Below, one piece after another: positions 17,101 to 25,624 of a DNA stretch of 64,000 bases (positions are counted from its first letter, which is position 1; each line of letters starts with the position of its first letter). The translations under genes and the position numbers were made by a program. The notes beneath the pieces were generated by a model. It made no database searches, had not been told where the DNA came from, and saw nothing but the letters and a program-made list of their open reading frames with translations. The stretch is from Cupriavidus consociatus (GTDB taxonomy: Bacteria; Pseudomonadota; Gammaproteobacteria; Burkholderiales; Burkholderiaceae). Where the stretch lies: assembly GCF_017814975.1 (NCBI RefSeq), contig NZ_JAGIQA010000003.1, forward strand, positions 186,001 through 250,000, read 5' to 3'.

Positions 17101-19872
17101 ATGCGGTCGGCAGGGACATCCGGCATGCGCCTTGGACGCTATGCAATTGCGGCTGCAGTAGTCGTCGTCGGCCTGATCATCTTCGGGCTCCTGGCAGACA
17201 TTGTGGTCGAATGGCTGTGGTTTTCCTCGATCGGCTACGCCAGCGTTTTTCGGATCGTCCTTTCCGCTCAGGTGCTGGTGTTTATCGCCGTGTTTGCGAT
17301 CTCGGCGGGCACCATATGGTTGGCAGGGTTGCTGGCGCATCAGTATGCGGGCAGCCCTCGCGTCCTGGCATCGCACGGCTTTCCTTCCGGAAGGCCGCAA
17401 TTCATTGGCGAGCCCGGCGACCTCATGGCGCGCATTCCCTGGGGCGCCAGCATTGCCGGCGCCGCTGTGCTCCTCGGACTGGTCATCGCCGGGAGCAAAG
17501 TCCCGCAGTGGGACATGGCGCTTCGGTTCCTGCATCAAGTACCCTTTGGCGAGCGGGACCCGATCTTCGGCAAGGACATCGGCTTCTATCTCTTCTCGTT
17601 GCCCGTCTATATTGCGCTGAAGAACTGGCTGCAACTACTGCTGCTCTGCAGCGCGGCCATTTCAGGCGTGATCTATGGGGTGCGCGGCGATATCGCGCTC
17701 GCGCCGCCGACCCCGCGGCTCTCTCCCGCCGCTGCGGTTCATGGATCTGTACTCCTTGGCCTGTTCTTCGTGCTGAAGGCGTGGTCCTACTGGCTCGATC
17801 GCTATCTGCTGCTTTACGGCGATAACGGCGTCGTGATTGGCGCCAGCTATACCGACATACACGTCGAGCTGCCGGTCCTGTGGCTGCTTATGGGCCTTGC
17901 CATTGCCGCAGCCTTCGGATCGTTGGCCAATGTACGCCTGCGCGACTATCGAATCCCCGCCGTCGCGGCCCTCCTGGTGTTTGGCGGCTCATTTCTGCTT
18001 GTCCTGATCTACCCGGCGCTTTTCCAGCGCTTCTATGTCAAGCCAAGCGAGTTGGAACTGGAAGCCCCGTATATCGCCCACAATATCGCACTGACCCGGA
18101 AGGCCTACGGCCTTGAACAAATCACGGTCAAGTCGTTCCCGGTCGAACAGGGGCTGAATCTCGCCTCGATCCGGTCCAATCGCGCGACCATCGATAATGT
18201 CCGCCTGTGGGATGTGGGGCCGCTGCTGGATACCTATGCACAGTTGCAGGAGATCAGGACCTACTACAAATTCCTCTCGCTGGACATCGACCGCTACCGG
18301 CTTGATAACGGCTACCGACAGGTGATGCTGTCCGCCCGTGAGCTGGAGCAAGCGAAGCTTCCGGCGAATGCCAGGACCTGGGTGAACCTGCACCTGCTGT
18401 TCACCCACGGCAGCGGCATCGTGATGTCGCCGGTCAACGAGAAATCGACGGAAGGCCTGCCTTCCCTCTATCTGCGCGATATTCCACCGATCGCCAGTGG
18501 CGGCCCGGTCATCCAGGAGCCGCGCATCTACTTCGGTGAAGGCCGTCACGACTATGTCGTCGTGAATGGCAGTGTGCCGGAATTCGACTACCCGACCGGA
18601 AAAAACAATACCTACACGGTCTACAACGGGCGCGACGGCATTGCCATCGGCGGCATTGCGCAGCGCACCCTCTTCGCCTGGCAGTTCGGCGATCCGAACA
18701 TCCTGCTTACCGGATACGTCACGGACAAAAGCCGGATCCTGATCCACCGTAACATCCAGGACCGGGTGCACACAGTCGCGCCATTTCTGAGCCTGGACCA
18801 GGATCCATATATCGTCGCGAGCGGCGGGCGACTTTACTGGATGCAGGATGCCTATACCACCAGCCGCTGGTTCCCCTACGCCCAGCCAGGTTTCGGCGCC
18901 GATTCCAACTACATCCGCAATGCGGTCAAGGTGGTGATCGGTGCGTATGACGGCACCGTCGATCTCTATGCCAGTGATCCAGCCGACCCGATCCTGCGCA
19001 CATACCAGCGCATCTTCCCGGGCTTGTTCAAGCCTCTGGCGGCCATGCCGCCGGACCTGCAGCAGCATATCCGCTATCCCGAGGACCTGTTCCGGATCCA
19101 GGCGAAGCTCTACGGCGCCTACCATATGGATGCGCCCGAAGTGTTCTACAACCGCGAGGATCTTTGGCAGTTCCCGCGGGCGTTGGCCGGCATCGACAGC
19201 GGAAACGCCCCCGGCGCGCCAATGTCGCTCATGGCGCCTTACTACATGATCATGCGGCTCCCCGGTGAACCTCACGCCGAGTTCGTGCTGATGCTGCCAA
19301 TGGTGCCCAGTCAACGCGACAATATGATCGCCTGGCTGGCGGCACGTTGTGATCCGCCTGCGTATGGCAAGCTTGTCGTCTACGCTTTCCCCAAGGAAAA
19401 ACTGGTCTACGGTCCCTTCCAGATCGAGGCGCGCATCCAGCAGAACACCGAGATCTCGCAACAGATCTCGCTGTGGAACCAAATGGGTTCCCGCGTCATC
19501 CGCGGCCACCTTCTGGTGGTGCCGATCGGGAACTCAATCCTGTATTTGTCTCCACTCTACCTGCGCGCGGCTTCCGGCCAGTTGCCCGAACTGAAACGGG
19601 TAATCGGTGCCTATGGTGACCGTGTGGTGATGGAGAATACGCTGGACGAAACCATCGCGGCGCTCTTCAAGGAGGCCGGCCCCATGGCGTCACCTGCCGG
19701 TGGTTCGGCGGACGCGCGCGCCCGAGACGCTCTCGCACACTATGGCCGCGCCATCGAGCGCCTGAAGGCAGGTGACTGGAGCGGCTTCGGCTCGGAACTC
19801 GATGCGCTCAGACCGCTGCTCGAGGAGCTTGGCACAAACAGCACCGACCTCAACCGAAGGACCGAACGATGA
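17101..19872 (+). CDS. UPF0182 family membrane protein
   Basis: A 923-residue member of UPF0182 (COG1615), large membrane proteins of unknown function known from Actinobacteria, Cyanobacteria and some Proteobacteria. The N-terminal 300 residues hold about seven hydrophobic helices (for example 12-40, 55-85, 118-135, 215-235, 250-275, 285-305). A long extracytoplasmic domain follows, with the family blocks LDIDRYRLDNGYRQVMLSARELE, YVVVNGSVPEFDYPTG, and MPMVPSQRDNMIAWLAARCDPPAYG. The C-terminal part is a short charged helix. The gene overlaps the YCII-domain gene by 4 bases (ATGA), so the two are co-translated. No function can be assigned. Confidence 0.93.
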   Translation: MRSAGTSGMRLGRYAIAAAVVVVGLIIFGLLADIVVEWLWFSSIGYASVFRIVLSAQVLVFIAVFAISAGTIWLAGLLAHQYAGSPRVLASHGFPSGRPQFIGEPGDLMARIPWGASIAGAAVLLGLVIAGSKVPQWDMALRFLHQVPFGERDPIFGKDIGFYLFSLPVYIALKNWLQLLLLCSAAISGVIYGVRGDIALAPPTPRLSPAAAVHGSVLLGLFFVLKAWSYWLDRYLLLYGDNGVVIGASYTDIHVELPVLWLLMGLAIAAAFGSLANVRLRDYRIPAVAALLVFGGSFLLVLIYPALFQRFYVKPSELELEAPYIAHNIALTRKAYGLEQITVKSFPVEQGLNLASIRSNRATIDNVRLWDVGPLLDTYAQLQEIRTYYKFLSLDIDRYRLDNGYRQVMLSARELEQAKLPANARTWVNLHLLFTHGSGIVMSPVNEKSTEGLPSLYLRDIPPIASGGPVIQEPRIYFGEGRHDYVVVNGSVPEFDYPTGKNNTYTVYNGRDGIAIGGIAQRTLFAWQFGDPNILLTGYVTDKSRILIHRNIQDRVHTVAPFLSLDQDPYIVASGGRLYWMQDAYTTSRWFPYAQPGFGADSNYIRNAVKVVIGAYDGTVDLYASDPADPILRTYQRIFPGLFKPLAAMPPDLQQHIRYPEDLFRIQAKLYGAYHMDAPEVFYNREDLWQFPRALAGIDSGNAPGAPMSLMAPYYMIMRLPGEPHAEFVLMLPMVPSQRDNMIAWLAARCDPPAYGKLVVYAFPKEKLVYGPFQIEARIQQNTEISQQISLWNQMGSRVIRGHLLVVPIGNSILYLSPLYLRAASGQLPELKRVIGAYGDRVVMENTLDETIAALFKEAGPMASPAGGSADARARDALAHYGRAIERLKAGDWSGFGSELDALRPLLEELGTNSTDLNRRTER

Positions 19873-20210
19873 CGAAATACCTTATCTCCTTTCCTGGAAG
19901 GGCGATGGAAGTCCCCGCCGAGGACTTTGCCGCCGTGGGCGAAGCTGCGCACGAGGTCATACGCGAGGCGAAGGCGGCAGGCGTGTACGTGTTCGGTGGT
20001 GGTATCAACGAGGATGTCGCACCACTCATGGTCGCCTCAGACGGCACGGTCACAAACGAAACCTATCCCCAGACGAAGGAGTTCGACGGCGGCTTCTGTG
20101 TCCTGCAGCTCCCGTCGCGCGAAGCCGCCATCCTGTGGGCTGCAAAGATCGCCAAAGCTTGCCGCTGCTCGCAGGAACTCCGCGAGTTTGGGTATGACCC
20201 CGAGAGCTGA
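19869..20210 (+). CDS. YCII-domain protein
   Basis: A 113-residue protein with a YCII-related (DGPF) ferredoxin-like fold: MTKYLISFPGRAMEVPAEDF, then GVYVFGGGINEDVAP, then GFCVLQLPSREAAILWAAKIAKACRCSQELREF. Related proteins are small dimeric enzymes or regulators, some found beside extracytoplasmic sigma factors. The His-Asp pair of YciI catalytic members is not evident. It overlaps the UPF0182 gene by 4 bases. That coupling is the only hint to function and may mean it serves the membrane protein. Confidence 0.85.
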   Translation: MTKYLISFPGRAMEVPAEDFAAVGEAAHEVIREAKAAGVYVFGGGINEDVAPLMVASDGTVTNETYPQTKEFDGGFCVLQLPSREAAILWAAKIAKACRCSQELREFGYDPES

Positions 20211-20271
20211 CGGGCAGAGCCGTACCCAGCCATTGCAGGACGATGCGCCGGTGGGGTGCCGGCGGCCGTTC

Positions 20272-20285
20272 CATGCCATGGCATG
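20272..20285. repeat. 14-bp palindrome CATGCCATGGCATG
   Basis: A perfect 14-bp palindrome between the convergent YCII-domain and acyl-CoA ligase genes. There is no T-run. Its role is unknown and it may be chance. Confidence 0.35.
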
Positions 20286-20331
20286 AAACTACTGGCCGGC
20301 AGGCAACGAGCGTCCGTGCCGGCCGCCGTGC

Positions 20332-22245
20332 CTACCCCGCGCAGGCGACGTGCGCGGCGGGCTCCGCCTGGAACAATGCTTCGACCAGCCCGGCGCGGCG
20401 CGCACGCGTAGCGGCCTGGTTGACGTAGGCCTTGTCCGCGATCTCGTTGGCGTCGATCGAAGGGGGCTCGGCCATCAGCAGCACGCGCTTTACGCTGAGG
20501 CTGGCGCCTGTGCCAGTGCCGGCGCCCAGCCGCTCGCGGATGGCATCGACGACACGGGGATCGCGCACCAGCGCCTCTGCTTCCAGCCCGGCCAGCTCGG
20601 GATGCAGCGCCCGGCAGGCGGCGACGTTGGGCCACGCCAGCGCGGCCACGTAGTGCTGGTCATGGCCGCAGATCACGGCATCGGTCAGCAGCGGCGCGCA
20701 TTGCTCGACCAGTCCCAGCCTGACCGCGCCGACCCGCACCCAGGTGCCGTTGACCAGCTTGAAGTCCTCCACCACGCGTCCGGCATAGCGCACGCCTTTG
20801 CCCGGATCGGCGGGATCGGCGAGCCGCACGGCATCGCCGAGGCAGAAGTAGCCTTCGTCGTCGAATGCGGCGGCGGTCAGGTCGGACCGCTTGACATAGC
20901 CGCTGAACAAAAACGGGCCGCGCATGCGGATTTCATAGCGGCGGCCCGCGCCGTCCTCGCCTTCCAGCGGCACCAGCTTGACTTCGGCGCCCGGCATCGG
21001 CACCCCGACATTGCCGGTATCCTCGGTCGGCCAGCTGCAGTAGATGCCCATGCCGCTGGTTTCGGTGCAGGCCAGTCCCGAGCAGAACACGATACGCTCG
21101 CCAATGGTGGCTTCGGCGGCGCGGTGGATGCGGTCCCAGACGTCGCGCGGCAGGCTGGCTCCGCCATAGGAAAAATTGACGGCGTTGGCGAACAGGCTGC
21201 GCGCCAGCTCGGGATCGCGTTCGAGTTCGGTTGCCAGCATGGCCCACGCCGAAGGCACGCTGCTAAAGACCGTGGGCGACACCTCGCGCAGGTTCCTTAC
21301 CGTGCGCGCGAACTGTCCCGGCAACGGGCGGCCGTCGTCGATATAGTGGGTCGCGCCGAGCACCACGGCGCGGCTCAGGTTGAGGACGCCGCCGAGGCCG
21401 TGATGCCAGGGCAACCAGTCAAGAAATACCGGCTGGCGCTCGATCAGCGACTGGTAGAGGCGGTAGAAATAGGCGCCCACGGCCCGCAGGTTGCCGTGTG
21501 ACAGCGGCACGCCCTTTGGAACGCCGGTCGAGCCCGAAGTGAACAGGATCCGCCCCGTCTCTTCGTCATGGATTGCGGCATGGGCGGCGCGTACCGCCGC
21601 GCTGCGCTGCGCCGTGACTTCGGCGCCCGCCAGCGCGGCCCAGGGCAATTGCCCGGGGGCGGCCTTGTCGACGGCGATGACCGGCACTTGCGGCATGGCC
21701 AGCGCATCCACTGCCCGCGCGTACGCCGCGCCGTCCTGCACGAACAGCGCCGCCGGCGGCACCAGTTCGGCCACGCCTTTCAGGCGCGCGAAATCCTTGC
21801 TGAGCAGCGAGTACGCCGGCGACACCGGCGCGGTCGGCACACCCACATACTCCGCCGCCAGCAACACCACCGCCTGTTCGATCGAGTTGCCGGACAGCAG
21901 CATCAGCGGGCGCTTCGGACCCAGGCCAAGTTCCAGCAGGCGCGCGCCGACGGACTGCATTTGCTGCCACAGCTCGCCCCAGTTGATGGAGCGCCAGGCG
22001 CCCTCGCCGTCGCGCTCGCAGAACGCGCGTGCGTCCGGCCGCCGTTCGGCCCAGCAGCAGACGTAATCGCCCAGCCCACGCCGGGCGGGGTCAGGCGCGG
22101 GAATCGCGCTGCGCAGCAGGATGGTGCCGTCCGGACGGTGCTCAACCAGCGTGGGACGCTCGACAAACACGGTCGCCCTGTACCTGGCTTGTGGCCTGGA
22201 ATCTGGATTCGCTTCGGGCTTGCGAACGGCAGCGGAAATGGTCAT
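20332..22245 (-). CDS. Feruloyl-CoA synthase-like AMP-forming ligase
   Basis: A 637-residue adenylate-forming acyl-CoA ligase. The P-loop is RILFTSGSTGVPKGVPLSHGN, and the A5-type motif lies in CSGLACTETSGMG. The adenylation loop has GDAVR and GRVVEDFKLVNGTWVRVG, so the Lys of a typical KxxxG hinge sits in DFKLVNG. The order and length fit the feruloyl-CoA synthase group, which activates hydroxycinnamates for side-chain removal to vanillin or protocatechuate. Substrate choice cannot be read from sequence, and no enoyl-CoA hydratase/aldolase partner is adjacent. I chose the ATG at 22245 (AAGGAGA upstream); the longer frame has no family sequence. It is divergent from the five-gene E1/GNAT/nitroreductase operon. 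Confidence 0.87.
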   Translation of the reverse strand: MTISAAVRKPEANPDSRPQARYRATVFVERPTLVEHRPDGTILLRSAIPAPDPARRGLGDYVCCWAERRPDARAFCERDGEGAWRSINWGELWQQMQSVGARLLELGLGPKRPLMLLSGNSIEQAVVLLAAEYVGVPTAPVSPAYSLLSKDFARLKGVAELVPPAALFVQDGAAYARAVDALAMPQVPVIAVDKAAPGQLPWAALAGAEVTAQRSAAVRAAHAAIHDEETGRILFTSGSTGVPKGVPLSHGNLRAVGAYFYRLYQSLIERQPVFLDWLPWHHGLGGVLNLSRAVVLGATHYIDDGRPLPGQFARTVRNLREVSPTVFSSVPSAWAMLATELERDPELARSLFANAVNFSYGGASLPRDVWDRIHRAAEATIGERIVFCSGLACTETSGMGIYCSWPTEDTGNVGVPMPGAEVKLVPLEGEDGAGRRYEIRMRGPFLFSGYVKRSDLTAAAFDDEGYFCLGDAVRLADPADPGKGVRYAGRVVEDFKLVNGTWVRVGAVRLGLVEQCAPLLTDAVICGHDQHYVAALAWPNVAACRALHPELAGLEAEALVRDPRVVDAIRERLGAGTGTGASLSVKRVLLMAEPPSIDANEIADKAYVNQAATRARRAGLVEALFQAEPAAHVACAG

Positions 22246-22498
22246 CGCGGGTGTCTCCTTTATGGCCTCGGCTGATGCGCCGGGGTTCTGTCCGGCGCCG
22301 GTCGGGCGGGATGCGGACCGGCTTTGCTGCCAGCGTAGGCGACATCGCGCCCGGGCCATACCACCCGCCTCAGGTGGCAGTGCGGCCCGCCGGCGAATTG
22401 CGTACCGGCCCCGATCTTGTATATGCTGCGCCCTGCACCTCCGTTTCCCGGAAATTCCTGGACCGCTTACAACAGCACAAGGCATCGGGCAGAGCTGC

Positions 22499-23473
22499 AT
22501 GTTCCAGGTCATCCGTCGAATCCGCCAGCGGCTGCGCTACCTGGACCTGACCCTGAACGCCAGCCGCAGCGTGCGCATCCGCGTCGTCGAGCGGCCCGGG
22601 CTGTGGATGGACAGCGCCCGGCTCGACGCGATGCTGGCCGAAATGCGTGGCGTGGTGCAGCGGGGCATCGGCAAGGAGCTCGAATATGGCGTGCTGTCCG
22701 GCGATCCCGAGCGGCTGCGCCGCGCCGTGGTCACGCTGCTCTACGACCGGGACAGCGGCCATCCCATCGCCTTCAATGCGCTGTCGATCATGCCGATCGA
22801 GGTCAGGGGGCGGCCGGTCGAGGCCATCCACCTCGGCCTGGTGATGGTCGACCCGGGCTATCGCACGCAGGGGCTTTCATGGGTGCTGTACGGGCTGACC
22901 TGCATCCTGCTGTTCTTCCGCCGCGGCTTGCGCCCGATCTGGATCAGCAACGTGACCCAGGTGCCGGCGATCATCGGCAAGGTGGCCGAAGTCTTCGTCA
23001 CGGCGTATCCCAATCCGTTCGCGCCGTCGCGGCGCAGCTTCGAGCACCTGAGCGTGGCGCGCGAGATCATGAAATCGCACCGCCACGTCTTCGGCGTCGA
23101 CGAGGGTGCCGGCTTCGACGAGGCCCGCTTTGTCATCACCGATGCCTACCGCGGCGGCTCGGACAACCTCAAGAAGACCTTCGACGCAGCGCCCAAGCAC
23201 CGTGACGAGCGCGTCAATGCGCTGTGCCAGCGCGAACTCGACTACCAGCGCGGCGACGACTTCCTGCAGGTCGCGCGGCTGGACCTGGCCAGCGCGCGCA
23301 AGTACCTGCTGCGCGAAGTCCCGCGCGACTCGCTGCCGGCGATCCTGGCGCAGGTGGCGTTCCTCGCGCTCGGCCGGATCGTGCTGCCGCTGGTGCACTG
23401 GCTGAATCCGCGCGAGCCGATGGGAGACCTGCGCGAGCCGATGGGAGACCTGCGCGCAAGGAACCACGCATGA
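22499..23473 (+). CDS. GNAT-like acyltransferase, first gene of five-gene operon
   Basis: A 324-residue protein that I cannot place in a named family. The stretch AIHLGLVMVDPGYRTQGLSWVLYGLTCILLFF resembles the acyl-CoA-binding motif A of GNAT acetyltransferases, followed by a hydrophobic helix and ISNVTQVPAIIGKVAEVF. That block is also seen in GNAT-type proteins acting near membranes. The N-terminus is basic and the C-terminal 20 residues contain an exact duplication of seven residues (REPMGDL twice). It is the first of five genes with overlapping or nearly touching ends. The start at 22499 has a weak ribosome site but is the first Met of the conserved region. Confidence 0.72.
   Translation: MFQVIRRIRQRLRYLDLTLNASRSVRIRVVERPGLWMDSARLDAMLAEMRGVVQRGIGKELEYGVLSGDPERLRRAVVTLLYDRDSGHPIAFNALSIMPIEVRGRPVEAIHLGLVMVDPGYRTQGLSWVLYGLTCILLFFRRGLRPIWISNVTQVPAIIGKVAEVFVTAYPNPFAPSRRSFEHLSVAREIMKSHRHVFGVDEGAGFDEARFVITDAYRGGSDNLKKTFDAAPKHRDERVNALCQRELDYQRGDDFLQVARLDLASARKYLLREVPRDSLPAILAQVAFLALGRIVLPLVHWLNPREPMGDLREPMGDLRARNHA
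23411..23452. repeat. 21-bp tandem duplication at the end of the first operon gene
   Basis: Two adjacent identical 21-bp units (23411-23431 and 23432-23452) encode Arg-Glu-Pro-Met-Gly-Asp-Leu twice. The unit length keeps the frame. It looks like a recent slippage event. Confidence 0.85.
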
Positions 23474-24354
23474 CCGCATCCCCTGCCTTTTCCTACGAAG
23501 AATTCACCACCCGCAATATCGGCTTCGTGACCGAGGCCGAGCAGCAGCGGCTGCGCGACGCGCGCATCCTGGTCTGCGGCGTCGGCGGCATGGGCGGCGC
23601 CTGCCTGCAGGCGCTGGCGCGCATGGGCGTCGGCGGCTTCGCGCTGGCCGACTTCGACGTGTTCGAAGTGTCCAACATGAACCGGCAGGTGTTTGCCAGC
23701 CTGGCCACCGTCGGCGTAGGCAAGGTCGAGGCCACCGTCGCGCAGCTGCGCCAGGTCAACCCGGCGCTGCAGCTCGAGACGCTGGGCCAGGACTGGCCGG
23801 GGCGGCTCGACGACCTGCTGGCGCGCTACCCCATCGTGGTCAACGGCATGGACGACATGGCCGCGGGCATCGCGCTCTACCGCAAGGCGCGCGAGCATGG
23901 CGCCACCGTCATCGATGCCTATACCGCGCCGCTGCCCTCGGTCACCGTGGTGCGGCCGCACGACCCGCGGCCCGAGTCGCGCCTGGGCTACCCCACCGCC
24001 GGCATGGACTGGCAGGCGCTGACGCCGGAGATCCGGCAGGCCTGCCTGGGCAAGGAGCTGGAGTACGTCATGGTCCATTCCAGCTCGGTCCGTCACGTCG
24101 ATCTTTCGGTCGCGAAGGATCTGCTTTCGGGCAAGCGCAAGCGCATGTCGTTCGCGCCGATGGTGATCACCACCGGCAACCTGATGGCCTTCGAGGCAGC
24201 CAAGCTGTTGCTGGACCGGCCGCGGCTGGCGGACGCGCGCGGCTATTTCTTCAATCCGTGGAGCATGCGCGTCGAAACGCCGCGCAACGCGCTGGCGGCG
24301 TGGCTGATGCGCGCCGCGGTGCGGCGCTTCATCGCGAGGCTGCTCCGTGATTAA
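23470..24354 (+). CDS. E1-like ThiF/HesA-family adenylyltransferase
   Basis: A 294-residue E1-like protein with a Rossmann-type ATP-binding domain. The glycine loop is CGVGGMGG (residues 36-43), the acidic strand is LADFDVFEVSNMNRQ with Arg72 in the position of the ATP-contacting Arg, a Lys follows in VGVGKVEAT, and NGMDDMAAG gives the Mg-binding Asp. Family members adenylate the C-terminal Gly of ubiquitin-like carriers (ThiS, MoaD) or modify peptides or tRNA. The CxxC zinc pairs of MoeB/ThiF are missing, and no catalytic Cys stands out apart from QACLGKE. No carrier protein ending in Gly-Gly is encoded nearby. It overlaps its neighbours by 4 and 8 bases. Confidence 0.88.
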   Translation: MTASPAFSYEEFTTRNIGFVTEAEQQRLRDARILVCGVGGMGGACLQALARMGVGGFALADFDVFEVSNMNRQVFASLATVGVGKVEATVAQLRQVNPALQLETLGQDWPGRLDDLLARYPIVVNGMDDMAAGIALYRKAREHGATVIDAYTAPLPSVTVVRPHDPRPESRLGYPTAGMDWQALTPEIRQACLGKELEYVMVHSSSVRHVDLSVAKDLLSGKRKRMSFAPMVITTGNLMAFEAAKLLLDRPRLADARGYFFNPWSMRVETPRNALAAWLMRAAVRRFIARLLRD

Positions 24355-25624
24355 CGCGCTGGCCAGCGATGTCACCGTAACCTGGCTGGGCGCGCTGGGC
24401 TGCGGCCTCTACCTGCATTTCCTGTGGACGCGCCGCGAAGCTGGCACCGGGACCGGGCTGTTCCTGTTCGGCGCGCTGACGGCATTGCTGGCGGTGCGGG
24501 GCTTTGCCTGGCTGCTCGGCGGACCGCTGCTCGGCCGGCTGGTGTTCGCCGCGGCCACTATCCTGCCGATCGCAACCACGCTGTTCGCCGAACAGCTGCT
24601 GCGGCGCCATCTTCCGCTGTGGCTGAAACTGCTGGCGCTCGGTGTGTCGATGCTGTTCTTCGCCATCAACCTCGTTGCCGACCTGTCCGCTAACGTGCCG
24701 CTGCTGCTGGCCTTCCTGGCCTGCTATGCGATGGTGACGGCGAGCAACGGCTGGTTCCTGCTCTGGCTGCGCGATGCCGACCTGTCCAGCAACGAAGAGC
24801 GGCTGGCGCGCGCGGTGGTCGTCGTGGTAGCGCTGGCCGTGCCGCTGGCGGCGACGGATTTCCGCGAGGAACTCGGGCATGTGCCGGTCCGGCTGGGCGC
24901 GCTCGGGGCGCTGGCCTTTGTCTACGTGCTGCTGAGCCTGTCGGACTCGCAGCGCGTCGTGCGCGGATTGCTGGCGCATATTGCCGCGGCACTGGTCTTT
25001 GCGGTGGTCCTTGCCGCGGCCATGGCGCTGGCTTCGCACGGCCCGGGCCAGGGGTTCATGCAAGCCTGCCTGCGCGGCATGCCGGTGGCGCTGGCGTGGG
25101 TGTTGCTGACCGCCATCTTTGTCCGCATCCGCGCCGTGTCCCTGGCGGGCGACGGTAACGCCTTCCTGCGCTGGCTGCTCCATGCCCGCCTGGATACGCC
25201 GGACGGCTTCCTCCACTCGCTGCGGCGCCTGCCGCAGACGGCCGACCACGTGGTGCTGGGCGACGCCGAACTGGCGGGCTATGCGCTGGGCGAGCTGTTC
25301 GCGCTGGCCGGCAAGCGGCGCGAGCCGGTGTCGATCGGCGATGCCAGGGCGTGGGCCCGGCAGCCGCAGGGGATCGGCAAAGGCAGCGGCAGCGGCAGCG
25401 GCAGCGGCAGCGACAATGGCAGCGGCAACGGCATCGAAGCCGCGGAGCAACTGGTCGACCTGATGGAGCGCCACGAAATGACCCACGCCCTGCTGATCGC
25501 ACGGCAGCCCGCCATGGTGGTGCTGCTGAACCTGCCGCAGGGCGCCAATGCCGCCATCGGCGAGCTGCGCGCCGCCGTCATCCTGCGGCTGGCGCGGCAC
25601 CTGCGCCGGCAGGAGCCCGCATGA
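24347..25624 (+). CDS. Membrane protein of the E1/GNAT/nitroreductase operon
   Basis: A 425-residue integral membrane protein of no recognised family. The first 265 residues hold about eight hydrophobic helices separated by short basic loops (WTRREAG, LLRRHLP). The last 160 residues are soluble and contain a Gly-Ser linker (GSGSGSGSGS) coded by five perfect GGCAGC hexamers. Start is GTG at 24347, inside the E1-like gene, giving an 8-base overlap; no better start was seen. The position suggests it anchors or exports the product of the neighbouring enzymes, but this is inference. Confidence 0.75.
   Translation: MINALASDVTVTWLGALGCGLYLHFLWTRREAGTGTGLFLFGALTALLAVRGFAWLLGGPLLGRLVFAAATILPIATTLFAEQLLRRHLPLWLKLLALGVSMLFFAINLVADLSANVPLLLAFLACYAMVTASNGWFLLWLRDADLSSNEERLARAVVVVVALAVPLAATDFREELGHVPVRLGALGALAFVYVLLSLSDSQRVVRGLLAHIAAALVFAVVLAAAMALASHGPGQGFMQACLRGMPVALAWVLLTAIFVRIRAVSLAGDGNAFLRWLLHARLDTPDGFLHSLRRLPQTADHVVLGDAELAGYALGELFALAGKRREPVSIGDARAWARQPQGIGKGSGSGSGSGSDNGSGNGIEAAEQLVDLMERHEMTHALLIARQPAMVVLLNLPQGANAAIGELRAAVILRLARHLRRQEPA
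25382..25411 (+). repeat. GGCAGC hexanucleotide repeat, five units
   Basis: Five perfect GGCAGC units code the Gly-Ser linker in the soluble tail of the membrane protein. The repeat length could vary between strains without shifting the frame. Confidence 0.85.
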
